64,000 bases of DNA from an uncultured Porphyromonadaceae bacterium (GCA_946187345.1 CAMHQD010000004.1:1-64000); one strand, 5' to 3'; numbered from the stretch's first letter, positions 40,601 through 50,432 are shown. Notes: generated by a model from the letters alone, not told the origin. Numbers and translations: made by a program.

Positions 40601-40867
40601 GTGACCGCTCGCCGCGACCTCCTGCGGCTCACAGCCGATGTAGGAGATGCGGACCGTCTTCACAAAGTCCGGCAGACGGAGCGAGAACTTACCGTCGGCA
40701 TCAGTTGCCACACCGGCCGTGTGTCCCACAGCCTGAATGGTGGCGCCGATGACCGGCTCGCCGCTGCCCGCTTCGGTAACCAGACCCGTAATGGTCTTGT
40801 CGGCGAGTGCCGGCAAGGCATACGAGCAGATTACCATCAGTAGTAAAACAATCTTTTTCATAAGCAA
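37661..40867 (-). CDS. SusC/RagA family TonB-linked outer membrane protein (second operon)
   Basis: ITGLVTEAGSGEPVIGATIQAVG, VIIRGISSINGSNQPLYVVDGVPL, GAAATSLYGSRAANGVILITTKKG, terminal YGFNLSLKF. Confidence 0.95.
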   Translation of the reverse strand: MLMKKIVLLLMVICSYALPALADKTITGLVTEAGSGEPVIGATIQAVGHTAGVATDADGKFSLRLPDFVKTVRISYIGCEPQEVAASGHLNIALKASGTTLDDVVVTALGISRQEKTLGYSATTLKTDELLEGRVSNVTSALAGKVAGVQVRSSSNDPGMANDVIIRGISSINGSNQPLYVVDGVPLQNSTFLNSDQDYMNQMGGISNVNPNDIETMTILKGAAATSLYGSRAANGVILITTKKGAKGVNKNFTITYDGAFQWKRVSTLPKFQNKFGQGWDGAQTFIENGSWGPEMDGSWQVVGPVYDHQQLLHKYEAVKNNIRDFFDTGFMHSHSIAFSGVSDDSKATYYLSYSYAGDDGIIPGAKDTFKRNTIAARGSYEATKWLKFSSSLNFARSNTNTVASMQGVSMIDGLYEFPRDLSLVDHKDTSSPFNQPTAWYTPYGVTNPYWAIENNYNHNDSKQFFGNIQVDINPIKDLTLTYRMGLDYTDYDVKIGEPEIALDDALINEDYGYAPSEMNKAGYVYARYARLYEMNHDFLANYKRKFIDDRFDVNINAGVNINERSSTSMLGKTSGLTFHTNFWDLSNGATKESLSEGQSKRRLVGLFGDVTLGWDDFLFLELTARNDWSSTLPMGSNSYFYPGATLSWIFSKHINAPAIDFGKLRLAYGRTGNDAGVYLTYPSYVQGYTDGYYGTDLTTFPHGGINAFQAAATVGSNNLKPEMTTEFEAGINMQFLKGRIGFDFAFYNRVTKDQIFTLPVDPAMGYNRMVTNFGKVRNRGIELLVNFTPVRTGDWKWDFSINFAKNWNKVISMPESLEGGKTVINRFSAGDDAVYMYAEAGKPIGELYTYLPQFTEDGKQIVDANGQPLLSTAVEDTGKSVNSDWTGGATTSLSWKWFTLSASLDVRYGGYMFSRTSNLMQFTGNGIFTTYNDRRPFVIPNSVMKLEDGSLVENTTPIFLTDDSYQKYYNNYGYGKGGEAYLVDRTMVKLRNITLGFQLPKKWVSACYLSDAQISFFCNNVFTWTARDNYSIDPEASSYGNDLYGAFGELYANPACRTYGFNLSLKF

Positions 40868-41278
40868 TTAATAAAAATTTACCTATTATTAATTAAATTG
40901 TGTTTCCGTTACTCCCTTTCCTCGATGATTGAGTTGGGGGAGGATTATTGTGGTGTATTGATGTCGTTAAGTATGGTGTAGGCGTCATCGCTGCCGTCAT
41001 TCCATACCGCAGTGTTCTCAACTTTCCGCGGCAAAATTACAATTTTTTACACAAATACAAGCAAAAAAATTAGAATTTTTTAATAAAAATCCCGATTTTT
41101 CCTATAAACAGGGAGTTTTTCGCCCAAAAATGCCAAAAAAATTACACTTCCAACAGACAGAAGTGTAAAAATGTATAAAAATTAATTTCTCGTGATTTCT
41201 ATACAATCCGCCGGTAAAATGTGAGGACAACAAAGACAATGATGACAATGCTTGTAACACACGAGACCTTTGGCCCGG

Positions 41279-41605
41279 TCACAACTCATAACTGCTGTCG
41301 TACCGCCGGTTGGGATTGCGCGGAAACCACCCTTTCTTGACGCGCTCGCGCTGCTGGTTCACCTCGTGTATGCTCCACAGGCACGAGAACGCCGTCACGC
41401 CGAGCACCGCCTGCCAGAAAACGCTGTCGGCTGCGAGGGCCGCCGCTCCCGCGACGGCGGCGCCCACAAGGAAACCCCATCGACACTTCACGCCCCAGTA
41501 ATATTCCCCTTTGATGACAAGCGGGTGGAAAACACCTATTATCAAGAATGTCGCCAAGCCGATGGCGAGGCCCATTAGATTGTATTGCTCAAGAAATTGT
41601 ATCAT
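41279..41605 (-). CDS. DUF4491 family membrane protein
   Basis: MIQFLEQYNLMGLAIGLATFLIIGVFHPLVIKGEYYWGVKCRWGFL; start at 41605 chosen. Confidence 0.8.
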   Translation of the reverse strand: MIQFLEQYNLMGLAIGLATFLIIGVFHPLVIKGEYYWGVKCRWGFLVGAAVAGAAALAADSVFWQAVLGVTAFSCLWSIHEVNQQRERVKKGWFPRNPNRRYDSSYEL

Positions 41606-41786
41606 AACAAACGAATTTGAGACGCCAAAGTTACTGTAAATTTTGATTTTACACAAATTTCCATAAAATATAATTGTGGCCACCGTAAAAAGCCGCTGAT
41701 TAAATTATAACATTAATACCCGTTGGCGGGATTATAATTAATGGATAATTCATGGCAATTCGTGTTAAAAATTGAAAAAAAATTGC

Positions 41787-41794
41787 TATATTTG
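41787..41794 (+). promoter_or_regulatory. Bacteroides-type -7 box (TATATTTG)
   Basis: 30 bp upstream of the tricorn-like start at 41824. Confidence 0.45.
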
Positions 41795-41823
41795 CAATTT
41801 CATTCCAAAAAAAACCGAAATCA

Positions 41824-44800
41824 ATGATGAAAAGACTGACGACACTCGCGGCAGCGACGCTGCTGGCAGCCGGCGCCACGGCACAGACTGACGGTCTGTG
41901 GATGCGCTATGCGCAAATCTCGCCTGATGGCAATCGCATCGCCTTCACCTACAAGGGCGACATCTACACAGTGGCCGCAACCGGCGGCATCGCCTCGCAA
42001 CTCACCACGCTGCCCAGTTATGAGACCCACCCCGTGTGGAGCCCCGACGGCAGCCAAATCGCCTTTGCCAGCGACCGCAAGGGCGGCATGGACATTTTTG
42101 TGATGCCCGCCACGGGCGGCACGCCCCGCCAGTTGTCGTTCAACAGCGCGTCAGAGACGCCGTGGAGTTTCTCTCCCGACGGCAAATACATCTACTTTAG
42201 CGCGGCCATTCAAGATCCTGCCTCGAGTATGCTCTTCCCCAGTTCGCGTTTGACTGAGTTATACAAAGTGCCTGTGGAGGGCGGCAAGAGCACGCGAGTG
42301 CTCGCCACGCCGGCCGAGTGGGCCGTGTGGAACTCCGCCGGCACTCAGATGCTCTACCAAGACCGCTACGGTATCGAGGACGAGTGGCGCAAGCACCACA
42401 CCAGCAGCACCACACGCGACCTGTGGCTGTACGACGCCAAGAGCGGCCGTCACACCAACCTCACCAATCGCGCCGGCGAGGACCGCAACCCCGTGTGGAG
42501 TCCCGACGGCACCCGGATGATCTTCTTGAGCGAGCGCGACGGCCGCAATGCCATTAACGTGTATAGCCAAGCCCTCGAGCCGGGCGCGCCGGCCACGGCA
42601 CTCACCACGTTTGACCGCCACCCCGTGCGCTTCCTCTCAGTGGCCAAGAACGGCACGCTATGCTTCACCCACGACGGCGCCATCTACACCATGCCGCAGG
42701 CCGGCGGCACGCCCCGCAAAATCACCGTAGCCATCAACCACGACGACACCGACCAAGTGACGCGCCTCAACTTCACCAAGGGCGCCACGGCGGCTGCCGT
42801 CTCGCCCGACGGCAAGCAGGTGGCCTTTGTGGTGCGCGGCGATGTGTTTGTCACCAACGTTGAGTACGGCACCACCAAGCGCATCAGCGCCACACCCGAG
42901 GCCGAGGACGACCCCACATGGAGCGCCGACGGCCGCACCCTCGTCTATGCCAGCGAGCGCGGCGGCACGTGGCAACTCGTGCAGGCCACCATGGCACGCA
43001 AGGAAGACCCGAGTTTCTCCAACGCCACCGTCATCAACGAGCAAATCATCGCGGCGGACACCAAAGTCGAGCGGATGATGCCGCGCTTTAGCCCCGACGG
43101 CACCGAACTCGCCTTCATCCAAGACCGCAACCGCCTTATGGTGATGGACATCAAGACAAAGAAAATCCGCCAAGTCACCGACGGCAGCACATGGTATGAG
43201 ACCAACGGCGGCTTCGCCTACTCGTGGAGCCCCGACGGCGAGTGGTTTGCGCTTGAATTTATTGGCAACGGCCGCGACCCGTACACCGACGTGGGCATCG
43301 TCAGCGCCAAAGGCGGCGAGATTACCAATATTACCGGCAGCGGCTACTTCAGCGAGAACCCCGTGTGGGTGATGGGCGGCAAGGCTATCATGTTCAGCAG
43401 CAACCGCTACGGCATGCGCGCCCACGGCTCATGGGGCTCGCAGGACGACGTGCTGCTGTGCTTCGTCAACCAGGACGCCTACGACCGTTACCGCCTGAGC
43501 AAGGAGGACTACGAACTGCTCAAAGAACTCGAGAAGGAGCAGAAAAAGAAAGACGAGAAGAAAGCCGACGACAAGAAGAAAGACAAGAAGGACGACAAGG
43601 CCGCCGAGGAGCCCTCGCCACTGATTCAGGTGGAACTGGACGGCATCAGCGACCGCATCGTGCGCCTCACACCCAACAGCAGCGACATCGCCAGCGCGAT
43701 GGTCACCCCCGACGGCGAGACGCTTTACTACCTCTCGAAGTTTGAGAAAGGCTATGACCTGTGGAAGATGGACCTGCGCAAGCACGAAACCAAACTCATC
43801 AACAAGATGAACGCCTCGCGCGCACGCATCATGGCCGCCGTCAAAGACGACAAGAGCCTCTTCATCCTGGGCTCTGGCACGATGCAGAAACTCACCATCA
43901 GCGGCGACAAACTCGCCTCAATCAGTTTCAAGGCCGACATGAAGATGAGCCTTGCCGAGGAGCGCGAGGCGATGTTCAACCATGTTGCACGCCAAATAGA
44001 CAAGCGCTTCTATAACCTCAACTATCACGGCGTGGACTGGCCGCGCATGGTGGAGGACTACCGCAAGTTCTTGCCTCACATCAACAACAACTACGACTTC
44101 GCCGAGATGCTCAGCGAACTGCTGGGCGAACTCAACGCGTCACACACCGGCAGCCGCTACTACCCCAAAGGCGGCGAGGCGACGGCCGACCTGGGCGTAA
44201 TCTTCGATTGGAGTTACACCGGCTCCGGGCTGCGCGTTGAGGAGGTCATCGCGCGCGGACCGCTGGCTCACGCCGGCAGCAAGGTGCGCCCCGGCACCAT
44301 CATCGACCGCATCAACGGCGAGCCCATCACCGTCGAGAATGACTATAGCCTGCTGCTCAACGGCCAGGCCGGACGCAAGACGCTACTCGACCTGCGCGAC
44401 CCGGCAACGGGCGCCGTGTGGCAGGAAGTCATCAAGCCCATCACCAAGAGCGAACTCAACAACCTGCTCTACGACCGCTGGGTGAAGCGCAACGCCGCCA
44501 TCGTCGACAGCCTGTCGGGCGGCCGGTTGGGCTACGTCCACATCAAGTCGATGGGTGACGCGAGTTACCGCGACGTTTACAGCCAAATCATGGGCAAATA
44601 CTACAAGCGCGACGGCATCGTGATTGACACCCGCTGGAACGGCGGCGGCCGCCTGCATGAGGACATCGAGGTGCTATTCAGCGGCAAGAAGTATTTCACC
44701 CAGGTGATTCGCGGCCGCGAGGCCTGCGATATGCCCAGCCGCCGCTGGAACAAGCCGAGCATAATGCTGCAGTGTGAGGCCAACTACAGCAACGCCCACG

Positions 44801-45081
44801 GCACACCGTGGGTCTACAAGCACTGCGGCATCGGTCGCCTGGTAGGTATGCCCGTGCCGGGCACGATGACCAGCGTCAGTTGGGAGGACCTGCAAGACGA
44901 CTCGATGCTCTTCGGCATACCCATCATCGGCTACCGCCTGCCCGACGGCTCTTACCTCGAGAACACACAACTCGAGCCCGACGTTAAGGTCGCCAACGAC
45001 CCCGCCACCGTTGTTAACGGCGTCGACGACCAACTCGCCACCGCCGTGCGTGAACTCCTCAAGGAATCGGCAAATAGTTAA
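41824..45081 (+). CDS. Tricorn protease-like S41 peptidase with PD40/WD40-like propellers
   Basis: Repeated PVWSPDGSQIAFASDR; S41 region VHIKSMGDASYRDVYSQIMGKYYKRDGIVIDTRWNGGGRLHEDI; PDZ-like GSGLRVEEVIARGPLAHAGSKVRPGTIIDRING. Confidence 0.92.
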   Translation: MMKRLTTLAAATLLAAGATAQTDGLWMRYAQISPDGNRIAFTYKGDIYTVAATGGIASQLTTLPSYETHPVWSPDGSQIAFASDRKGGMDIFVMPATGGTPRQLSFNSASETPWSFSPDGKYIYFSAAIQDPASSMLFPSSRLTELYKVPVEGGKSTRVLATPAEWAVWNSAGTQMLYQDRYGIEDEWRKHHTSSTTRDLWLYDAKSGRHTNLTNRAGEDRNPVWSPDGTRMIFLSERDGRNAINVYSQALEPGAPATALTTFDRHPVRFLSVAKNGTLCFTHDGAIYTMPQAGGTPRKITVAINHDDTDQVTRLNFTKGATAAAVSPDGKQVAFVVRGDVFVTNVEYGTTKRISATPEAEDDPTWSADGRTLVYASERGGTWQLVQATMARKEDPSFSNATVINEQIIAADTKVERMMPRFSPDGTELAFIQDRNRLMVMDIKTKKIRQVTDGSTWYETNGGFAYSWSPDGEWFALEFIGNGRDPYTDVGIVSAKGGEITNITGSGYFSENPVWVMGGKAIMFSSNRYGMRAHGSWGSQDDVLLCFVNQDAYDRYRLSKEDYELLKELEKEQKKKDEKKADDKKKDKKDDKAAEEPSPLIQVELDGISDRIVRLTPNSSDIASAMVTPDGETLYYLSKFEKGYDLWKMDLRKHETKLINKMNASRARIMAAVKDDKSLFILGSGTMQKLTISGDKLASISFKADMKMSLAEEREAMFNHVARQIDKRFYNLNYHGVDWPRMVEDYRKFLPHINNNYDFAEMLSELLGELNASHTGSRYYPKGGEATADLGVIFDWSYTGSGLRVEEVIARGPLAHAGSKVRPGTIIDRINGEPITVENDYSLLLNGQAGRKTLLDLRDPATGAVWQEVIKPITKSELNNLLYDRWVKRNAAIVDSLSGGRLGYVHIKSMGDASYRDVYSQIMGKYYKRDGIVIDTRWNGGGRLHEDIEVLFSGKKYFTQVIRGREACDMPSRRWNKPSIMLQCEANYSNAHGTPWVYKHCGIGRLVGMPVPGTMTSVSWEDLQDDSMLFGIPIIGYRLPDGSYLENTQLEPDVKVANDPATVVNGVDDQLATAVRELLKESANS

Positions 45082-45087
45082 ATCTGA

Positions 45088-45146
45088 GAGTTCTAAGAAT
45101 TCTAAGAATTCTAAGATTTCTTAGAACTCTCAGATTTCTCAGAACT
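45088..45146 (+). repeat. 9-bp-unit hairpin (TTCTAAGAA repeats)
   Basis: gagagttctaagaattctaagaattctaagatttcttagaactctcagatttctcagaact. Confidence 0.75.
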
Positions 45147-45185
45147 ATAAAATTGAAAACCACAAACTTAAAAAACTAATTTACT

Positions 45186-45515
45186 ATGGTACTATTGGAT
45201 TCATTTTTCGCAAACGGAGGCTCGTTCTTCCACATCTGCGGCTGGGTCGCCAGCATCGGTCTGATTTTGGGCTACGTGCCACAGGCGCTGCTCACCATCC
45301 GCACCCGCAACACCGACGGCATCTCGCTGCCCGGCTTCATCGCCATGGCAATCGGCTGCTTCGGTTTCATCTGTCAAGGCCTGATGATGGGCATCTGGAG
45401 CGACGGTCATCCGGGTCAAGGCTTCTTTATCTTTGCCACCAACCTGATTACCTTCACCTGCAGCGTCATCATCTTTGCCATCAAGATGTATAACGACTAT
45501 TTCAAAAAGGATTAG
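45186..45515 (+). CDS. SemiSWEET-like PQ-loop transporter
   Basis: ICGWVASIGLILGYVPQALLTIRTRNTDGISLPGFIAMAIGCFGFICQGL; three TM helices. Confidence 0.8.
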   Translation: MVLLDSFFANGGSFFHICGWVASIGLILGYVPQALLTIRTRNTDGISLPGFIAMAIGCFGFICQGLMMGIWSDGHPGQGFFIFATNLITFTCSVIIFAIKMYNDYFKKD

Positions 45516-47182
45516 AAGGAGGAGCGGTACTCGCGGAGTTTGACGCGCTTGAGCACGTTTCGGTCCTCTTCATGTGATGTCTCTTGGGCTCCGCACTCGG
45601 CGCAGGTGAAGTAGTTGGTGTAAGGCACATAGCGGACGTTTTCCCTAAAGACGCCGATGATGTAGTAGCCGTGCTCGGCACTGTGGTTCTTGATGTTCTC
45701 CTTGTGGGTCTCTTTGTGACCATCACCATAGGTGGTGGTCACTTCGTCATAGGTCTGCCACCGCTCGACGCTGGTGACGACGCGGTCGAGCGTCTCCTCG
45801 ACTTCCTCGACGGCGTCGTGCGACGGTCCCTCCTGCACTCGCTCGGTGAACTCGCAACTGTAGAGTGTTTTGCAACTTGAGCAGCGCTCCTCAGGACACG
45901 AGGCACTGAGCAGGTCATCGGCCTTGGTGAGGAAGTGGCCCACGACGAGAACCTCGCCAATGACGGTGAGAATGATGTAATAGTTGCTAAGCGTCACCAG
46001 CACCCAGCCCACCGCGAGCAGAAGCGTTGTCCACTTGATGATGTGATACATGGCACGGTTGCCGAGGAACTTGTAGACGGGCGGGAAGCGCAGCAGGCCG
46101 TAGATGAGCCACGGCACGAGCAGCGGCATGAGGGTGGAGTGGGCGATGAGCAGCACGATGAGCAGGAGGAAGACGGCGAAGTAGCCGACGGTGTCCATCG
46201 AGAAGCCGTTGAGGTTAAAGCGGTCGATGCGCGATTGCGAGATGGGCGACACGGTGTAGGAGTATGGGCCGTTGCACCAACTGGAGCCCACCCCCGGCAG
46301 GTCGCAGAGCGTGCCGTAGAAGGGCAGATACTTGAGCACCCAACTGTTCATCGTGCGCATGGGCTTTGCAGGCATACGGTAGCCGGTGGCGACGCTGTCG
46401 GCGCCAAAGGTGACTATGGGGCAATAGAACGAGCCGTCGTCGCTGTTGAAAACGAGCACCTGGAACTGGGCCTCGAGGCCGCCGCCTCTTGCCGGCGCCA
46501 GCAGTTGCGCCGGCAGCAAGTCGGACTCGACCTCGGACAACTTGCGGCCCACACATTGTTTCTCGAAGCGTGAGAGCGACATCACGGCGCGGTTGCTGCC
46601 ATCGCGCTCCACGGTATAGTCGGTGAGCGTGTCGGCGAGGAAAAAGATAAACGGCGTGTTGCGCAGCAGGGTGTCCTTGCCCGAGGCGAGGCGCACGTTG
46701 CTCTGCGCGATTTTGTTTTTGTCCAAACCAATCTTCTTGACGACGATGGTGTCGCCGGCATGGGTGGCGCTATAGTGGACTGTGTCCTTTGAGAAGTGGA
46801 GCGAACTGCTGACGACGAAAGCGCTGTCGGCGAGACATTCCTGCGGCAGGAAGCCGCGGGCTCCGCCGTCGGTCTCCACCCAGAACAGAGGCCGGTTGGC
46901 GTCGCTCTTGTCGACGAGGCCCAGCAGGGTGACGGTGTCGCCGCGCTGCACGGTGACCGGCAGGGCGGCGAGCGAATCGGTCAGCAACTCGCCGGCAGCG
47001 ATCACGGCGTGCCGGCTGCGGCGCGGCTCAGTGGCCTGACGGCCGCAAAACGATATGGTCCACGGCAACAGTAACACCAGGGCGAGCACGAGGCGGGTAA
47101 TCGTCGAATCAAAGACACGACCATATTTGAACGGATTAGTTATCATGAGCAGAGAGTTAAGCGTTGATTGTTTGATTTGCAA
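45512..47182 (-). CDS. Hypothetical multi-TM protein with N-terminal SH3-like region
   Basis: Long ORF overlapping the SemiSWEET end by 4 bp; QRGDTVTLLGLVDKSDANRPLFWVETDGGARGFLPQECL; several TM segments; C-terminal CxxC pair. Confidence 0.65.
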   Translation of the reverse strand: MQIKQSTLNSLLMITNPFKYGRVFDSTITRLVLALVLLLPWTISFCGRQATEPRRSRHAVIAAGELLTDSLAALPVTVQRGDTVTLLGLVDKSDANRPLFWVETDGGARGFLPQECLADSAFVVSSSLHFSKDTVHYSATHAGDTIVVKKIGLDKNKIAQSNVRLASGKDTLLRNTPFIFFLADTLTDYTVERDGSNRAVMSLSRFEKQCVGRKLSEVESDLLPAQLLAPARGGGLEAQFQVLVFNSDDGSFYCPIVTFGADSVATGYRMPAKPMRTMNSWVLKYLPFYGTLCDLPGVGSSWCNGPYSYTVSPISQSRIDRFNLNGFSMDTVGYFAVFLLLIVLLIAHSTLMPLLVPWLIYGLLRFPPVYKFLGNRAMYHIIKWTTLLLAVGWVLVTLSNYYIILTVIGEVLVVGHFLTKADDLLSASCPEERCSSCKTLYSCEFTERVQEGPSHDAVEEVEETLDRVVTSVERWQTYDEVTTTYGDGHKETHKENIKNHSAEHGYYIIGVFRENVRYVPYTNYFTCAECGAQETSHEEDRNVLKRVKLREYRSSF

Positions 47183-47259
47183 ATATACAAAAAAGATTGG
47201 GATTGATGAAGAAAAGTGTTGAAAAATGAAAAAAATTTGGCTTGTAACGGAAAAATGAG

Positions 47260-47267
47260 TACTTTTG
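47260..47267 (+). promoter_or_regulatory. Bacteroides-type -7 box (TACTTTTG)
   Basis: TAnnTTTG about 63 bp before the start at 47330. Confidence 0.4.
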
Positions 47268-47329
47268 CGTGTTTATTTGGGCAAAAGCCTAAAAATGACG
47301 AGAAAAATCAATACAAAACAATAGTTTAA

Positions 47330-49384
47330 ATGGCAACATTAGAGAACATTAGACAGAAAAAGAACATCCTTGCCATCGTGATTGGCGGCGCATTGCTCGC
47401 CTTTATCATCGAGGTGGGTATCGAGGCTTTGGGCCGCCAGATGGGCAATAGCGACATTGCCAAGGTGGGCTCGGAGAAAATTGACGTGATGACCTTCCAG
47501 CACCGCGTGGAGCAGGCCAGCCAGGCCGACCAGGACAACCCCAACCAGGTTGACCCGGCCGTTCGCCAGCAGCAAGTGCTCGATGAGATGATCAACGAGA
47601 TTCTCCTCAAAGAAGAAATTGACAAGGTAGGCATCTATGTGAGCGACAACGAGATTTCGGAGTTGATGATTGGCGAGAAGGCCCTGCCGCAGATGCAGCA
47701 GTTGGCCCGCCAAGCCGGTGTGGAGACCCCTAAGGAACTCTACGACATGATCATGAACCCGGCCAACTATAATCTGGACGCGCAGCAGGCGAGCATGCTC
47801 GCCAACGCGTGGAACGAGCAACAGGAGCAACTGGTGGAACAACTCAAAATCTTCAAGTTGCAAACCCTCATGGCCGGCTCGATTCAGGCCAACGACCTCG
47901 ACCGCAAGCAACTGCTCGAGGAGGGTGCCGTGACGAGCCACATCACCTTTGTCAAGAAGGACTACAGCACGATGCCCAACGAGGAGTTTGACAGCAAGGT
48001 GACCGACAACGAGTTGCGCAAGGAGTACAACAAGCGCAAACCGATGTTTGCCCTCGATGAGCCCACTCGCATTGTGCACTTCATCGCGTTGAACGTGACG
48101 CCGTCGGCCCAGGACGTGCAGGCCGCCACGGCAATCGCCGACAAGGCGTTTGCCGCCCTGCAGCGCGGCCACGGCTTGGACAGCGTGCGCGTGATGGGCA
48201 ACGTGATGGCCGACAGCGCCATCACCACCCTGGCCGAGGCCAAGGGCGACGTGAAGGACTTCCTGACCACCGCCGCCGTGGGTGATGTGAAAAAAATGGA
48301 TGCCAAAAACAACAAATTCACGTCTTATAAGTTACTCTCCAAGCGCACCCTGCTTGACTCGGTAAGCATCGCCTCCGTGAAGGTTCCCGGTGACAAGAAA
48401 GTGCAGGACTCTGTGCTTAACCTGCTCAACAACGGCACCGCGCCGGCCGACATCAAGGTCAAGGACATAGAGGCGCAAGACGCGCAGTGGGTACGCGTGG
48501 CCGCCTGGCCAGACAGCATCCGCACTCGCATCGAGAACGCCGGTGCCGGCTATGTCGTGTTTAACGCTCAGGCCGAGGGCGCAGTGTTTGTGAAGGTCGC
48601 CGACCGCAAGCCCGCCCAGATGTTCTACACCTACGCCACCGTGACCAACGACGCCTACGCCGGCGACAAGACGCAGGACGCCGCCCGTGACCGCTTGCAG
48701 AACTACCTGCTCAAGGTGAAGAACAACAAGGAGTTTGCCGACAGCGCCAGCGCCGCCGGATTGATGGCGCAAGAGGTCGCCATCGACCAGACGACACCGC
48801 AACTGCATGGCATCCGCGACACCCGCAAGGCCATCAAGTGGGCCTTTGAGAACAAGCCCGGTGCCGTGTCGCCCATCTTCAGCGACAACAAGGATGTTCT
48901 CATCGCGATCGCCGTCGACGATGTCTATGAGGGCGACTACTACCCCATCCAGTATCACGCCCTGCATGACTATCTCAACAACCTCGCCATCAACACCATG
49001 AAGGGTGAGAAAATCATGGCCGACATCAAGGGCAAGGCCAGCAATCTGCAGGGCTATGCCACATTGATGCAGGCAAGCGTCGACACCACCGATGTGGTGT
49101 TCGCCCAGGACATGATCGCCAAGATTGGCAGCGAGCCCGCTCTGGCCGGCCTTGTGGCCACAGCCACACAGGGCAAACTCATCGGCCCGTGGCAGGGTGA
49201 GAACGGCGTGTACGTCTTCCAGGTGAACGGCCGCGACAGCGAGGCACGCAAGCCGCAGAAGGACGAACTTGACAACCGCTTCGCGCAGACCCGCGGCAAC
49301 GGTCGCCTGGCCAATCCCAACATGATGACCCGCATCCTCTCGAAGGCCACCAAGGTCAAGAAGAACATCATCTCGTTCTTCTAA
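47330..49384 (+). CDS. PpiD-like membrane-anchored peptidylprolyl isomerase/chaperone (SurA_N domain)
   Basis: MATLENIRQKKNILAIVIGGALLAFIIEVG anchor; RQQQVLDEMINEILLKEEIDKVGIYVSDNEISELM. Confidence 0.85.
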   Translation: MATLENIRQKKNILAIVIGGALLAFIIEVGIEALGRQMGNSDIAKVGSEKIDVMTFQHRVEQASQADQDNPNQVDPAVRQQQVLDEMINEILLKEEIDKVGIYVSDNEISELMIGEKALPQMQQLARQAGVETPKELYDMIMNPANYNLDAQQASMLANAWNEQQEQLVEQLKIFKLQTLMAGSIQANDLDRKQLLEEGAVTSHITFVKKDYSTMPNEEFDSKVTDNELRKEYNKRKPMFALDEPTRIVHFIALNVTPSAQDVQAATAIADKAFAALQRGHGLDSVRVMGNVMADSAITTLAEAKGDVKDFLTTAAVGDVKKMDAKNNKFTSYKLLSKRTLLDSVSIASVKVPGDKKVQDSVLNLLNNGTAPADIKVKDIEAQDAQWVRVAAWPDSIRTRIENAGAGYVVFNAQAEGAVFVKVADRKPAQMFYTYATVTNDAYAGDKTQDAARDRLQNYLLKVKNNKEFADSASAAGLMAQEVAIDQTTPQLHGIRDTRKAIKWAFENKPGAVSPIFSDNKDVLIAIAVDDVYEGDYYPIQYHALHDYLNNLAINTMKGEKIMADIKGKASNLQGYATLMQASVDTTDVVFAQDMIAKIGSEPALAGLVATATQGKLIGPWQGENGVYVFQVNGRDSEARKPQKDELDNRFAQTRGNGRLANPNMMTRILSKATKVKKNIISFF

Positions 49385-49397
49385 TTAATTAACGTAA

Positions 49398-49472
49398 CAT
49401 CTCCCGTGAATTCTCGTGAGTTCTCGTGAATCAGTTTTCACGAGAACTCACGGAAATTCACGGTTTTTTTTA
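49398..49472 (+). terminator. Hairpin of CGTGAATT units followed by a poly-T tract, probable terminator after ppiD-like gene
   Basis: catctcccgtgaattctcgtgagttctcgtgaatcagttttcacgagaactcacggaaattcacggtttttttt. Confidence 0.65.
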
Positions 49473-49535
49473 ATAAAACGCAAAGTGCCCTTCTCCCCCT
49501 CCATTTAGAGTAGGGGGTATGGGGAGAACATCATT

Positions 49536-49985
49536 ATGAAAATCGCAATTATCAATGGGCCGAACCTTAACCTGGTGGGCACGCGCGAGCCGGAGGTCTA
49601 CGGCAACCGCGGTATAGGCGAGTACCTTGACGGCCTCGCCGCTGAACTGGCATCACAGGGAGTGGAATTGACGTGCTTCCAGAGCAACCACGAGGGAGCC
49701 ATCATCGATGAACTGCAACGCGTCGGGCGCGGACCGCAAGCAGTTGACGGCATCGTGCTCAATGCCGGTGCCTATACTCACACGTCGCTGGCCATCGCCG
49801 ATGCCATCCGCGCCATCAGCTCGCCAGTCATTGAGGTGCACATCAGCAATATTCACGCCCGCGAAGCCGTCCGCCACACCTCTCTCATCGCCGGCGCCTG
49901 CTGTGGCACCATCGCCGGCTTTGGCCTCGACAGTTACCGTCTCGCCGTGTCTGCCATAATGAATATTGCCCGGATAATCGACTAA
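49536..49985 (+). CDS. aroQ: Type II 3-dehydroquinate dehydratase
   Basis: INGPNLNLVGTREPEVYG, CFQSNHEGAIIDELQ, LNAGAYTHTSLAIADAI, EVHISNIHAREAVRHTSLIAGACCGTIAGFG. Confidence 0.95.
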   Translation: MKIAIINGPNLNLVGTREPEVYGNRGIGEYLDGLAAELASQGVELTCFQSNHEGAIIDELQRVGRGPQAVDGIVLNAGAYTHTSLAIADAIRAISSPVIEVHISNIHAREAVRHTSLIAGACCGTIAGFGLDSYRLAVSAIMNIARIID

Positions 49986-49995
49986 TCGAAATAAA

Positions 49996-50331
49996 ATGGA
50001 ATCTACAAGAATACAGAAAATATCGCGGCTGATTCAAAAGGAACTCAGCGAAATATTCCGTGAGCAAACCGCCAAGACCTCAGGCACGCTCATCAGTGTG
50101 AGCGCCGTGCGCGTCAGCCCTGACTTGAGCGTGGCCAAGGCCTACCTGAGCATCTTTCCCAGCGAGCAGGCCGCCGATATTCTGGCCAACATCACCGCCA
50201 GCGCCGCCACCGTGCGATACGAACTCGGTAAACGCGTCCGGTACCAACTGCGCCGCATCCCTGAGTTGTCTTTCTTTATCGACGACTCGCTCGACTACAT
50301 CGACCACATCGACTCCCTGCTCCAGAACTAA
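49996..50331 (+). CDS. rbfA: Ribosome-binding factor A
   Basis: RIQKISRLIQKELSEIFREQ; VRVSPDLSVAKAYLSIFPS; RYELGKRVRYQLRRIPELSFFIDDSLDYIDHIDSLL. Confidence 0.93.
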   Translation: MESTRIQKISRLIQKELSEIFREQTAKTSGTLISVSAVRVSPDLSVAKAYLSIFPSEQAADILANITASAATVRYELGKRVRYQLRRIPELSFFIDDSLDYIDHIDSLLQN

Positions 50332-50349
50332 AGATTTAGACAAAAGGCC

Positions 50350-50432
50350 GTCTCCCGTGAATTCACGTGAATGAGTGTGGGCGGGGCGGTGCCCGCCCAC
50401 CATGAACGTGAATTCACGGAAGATAATTAAAT
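50350..50432 (+). repeat. CGTGAATT hairpin with nested GC-rich guest (GTGTGGGCGGGGCGGTGCCCGCCCACCATGAA)
   Basis: ctcccgtgaattcacgtgaat [gagtgtgggcggggcggtgcccgcccaccatga] acgtgaattcacggaag. Confidence 0.75.

Noticed and set aside
43545-43615. Lys/Asp-rich low-complexity stretch in the tricorn-like protease (EKEQKKKDEKKADDKKKDKKDDKAAEEP)
   Set aside because: Ordinary charged linker between propeller and protease domains; not related to the intergenic repeat families.
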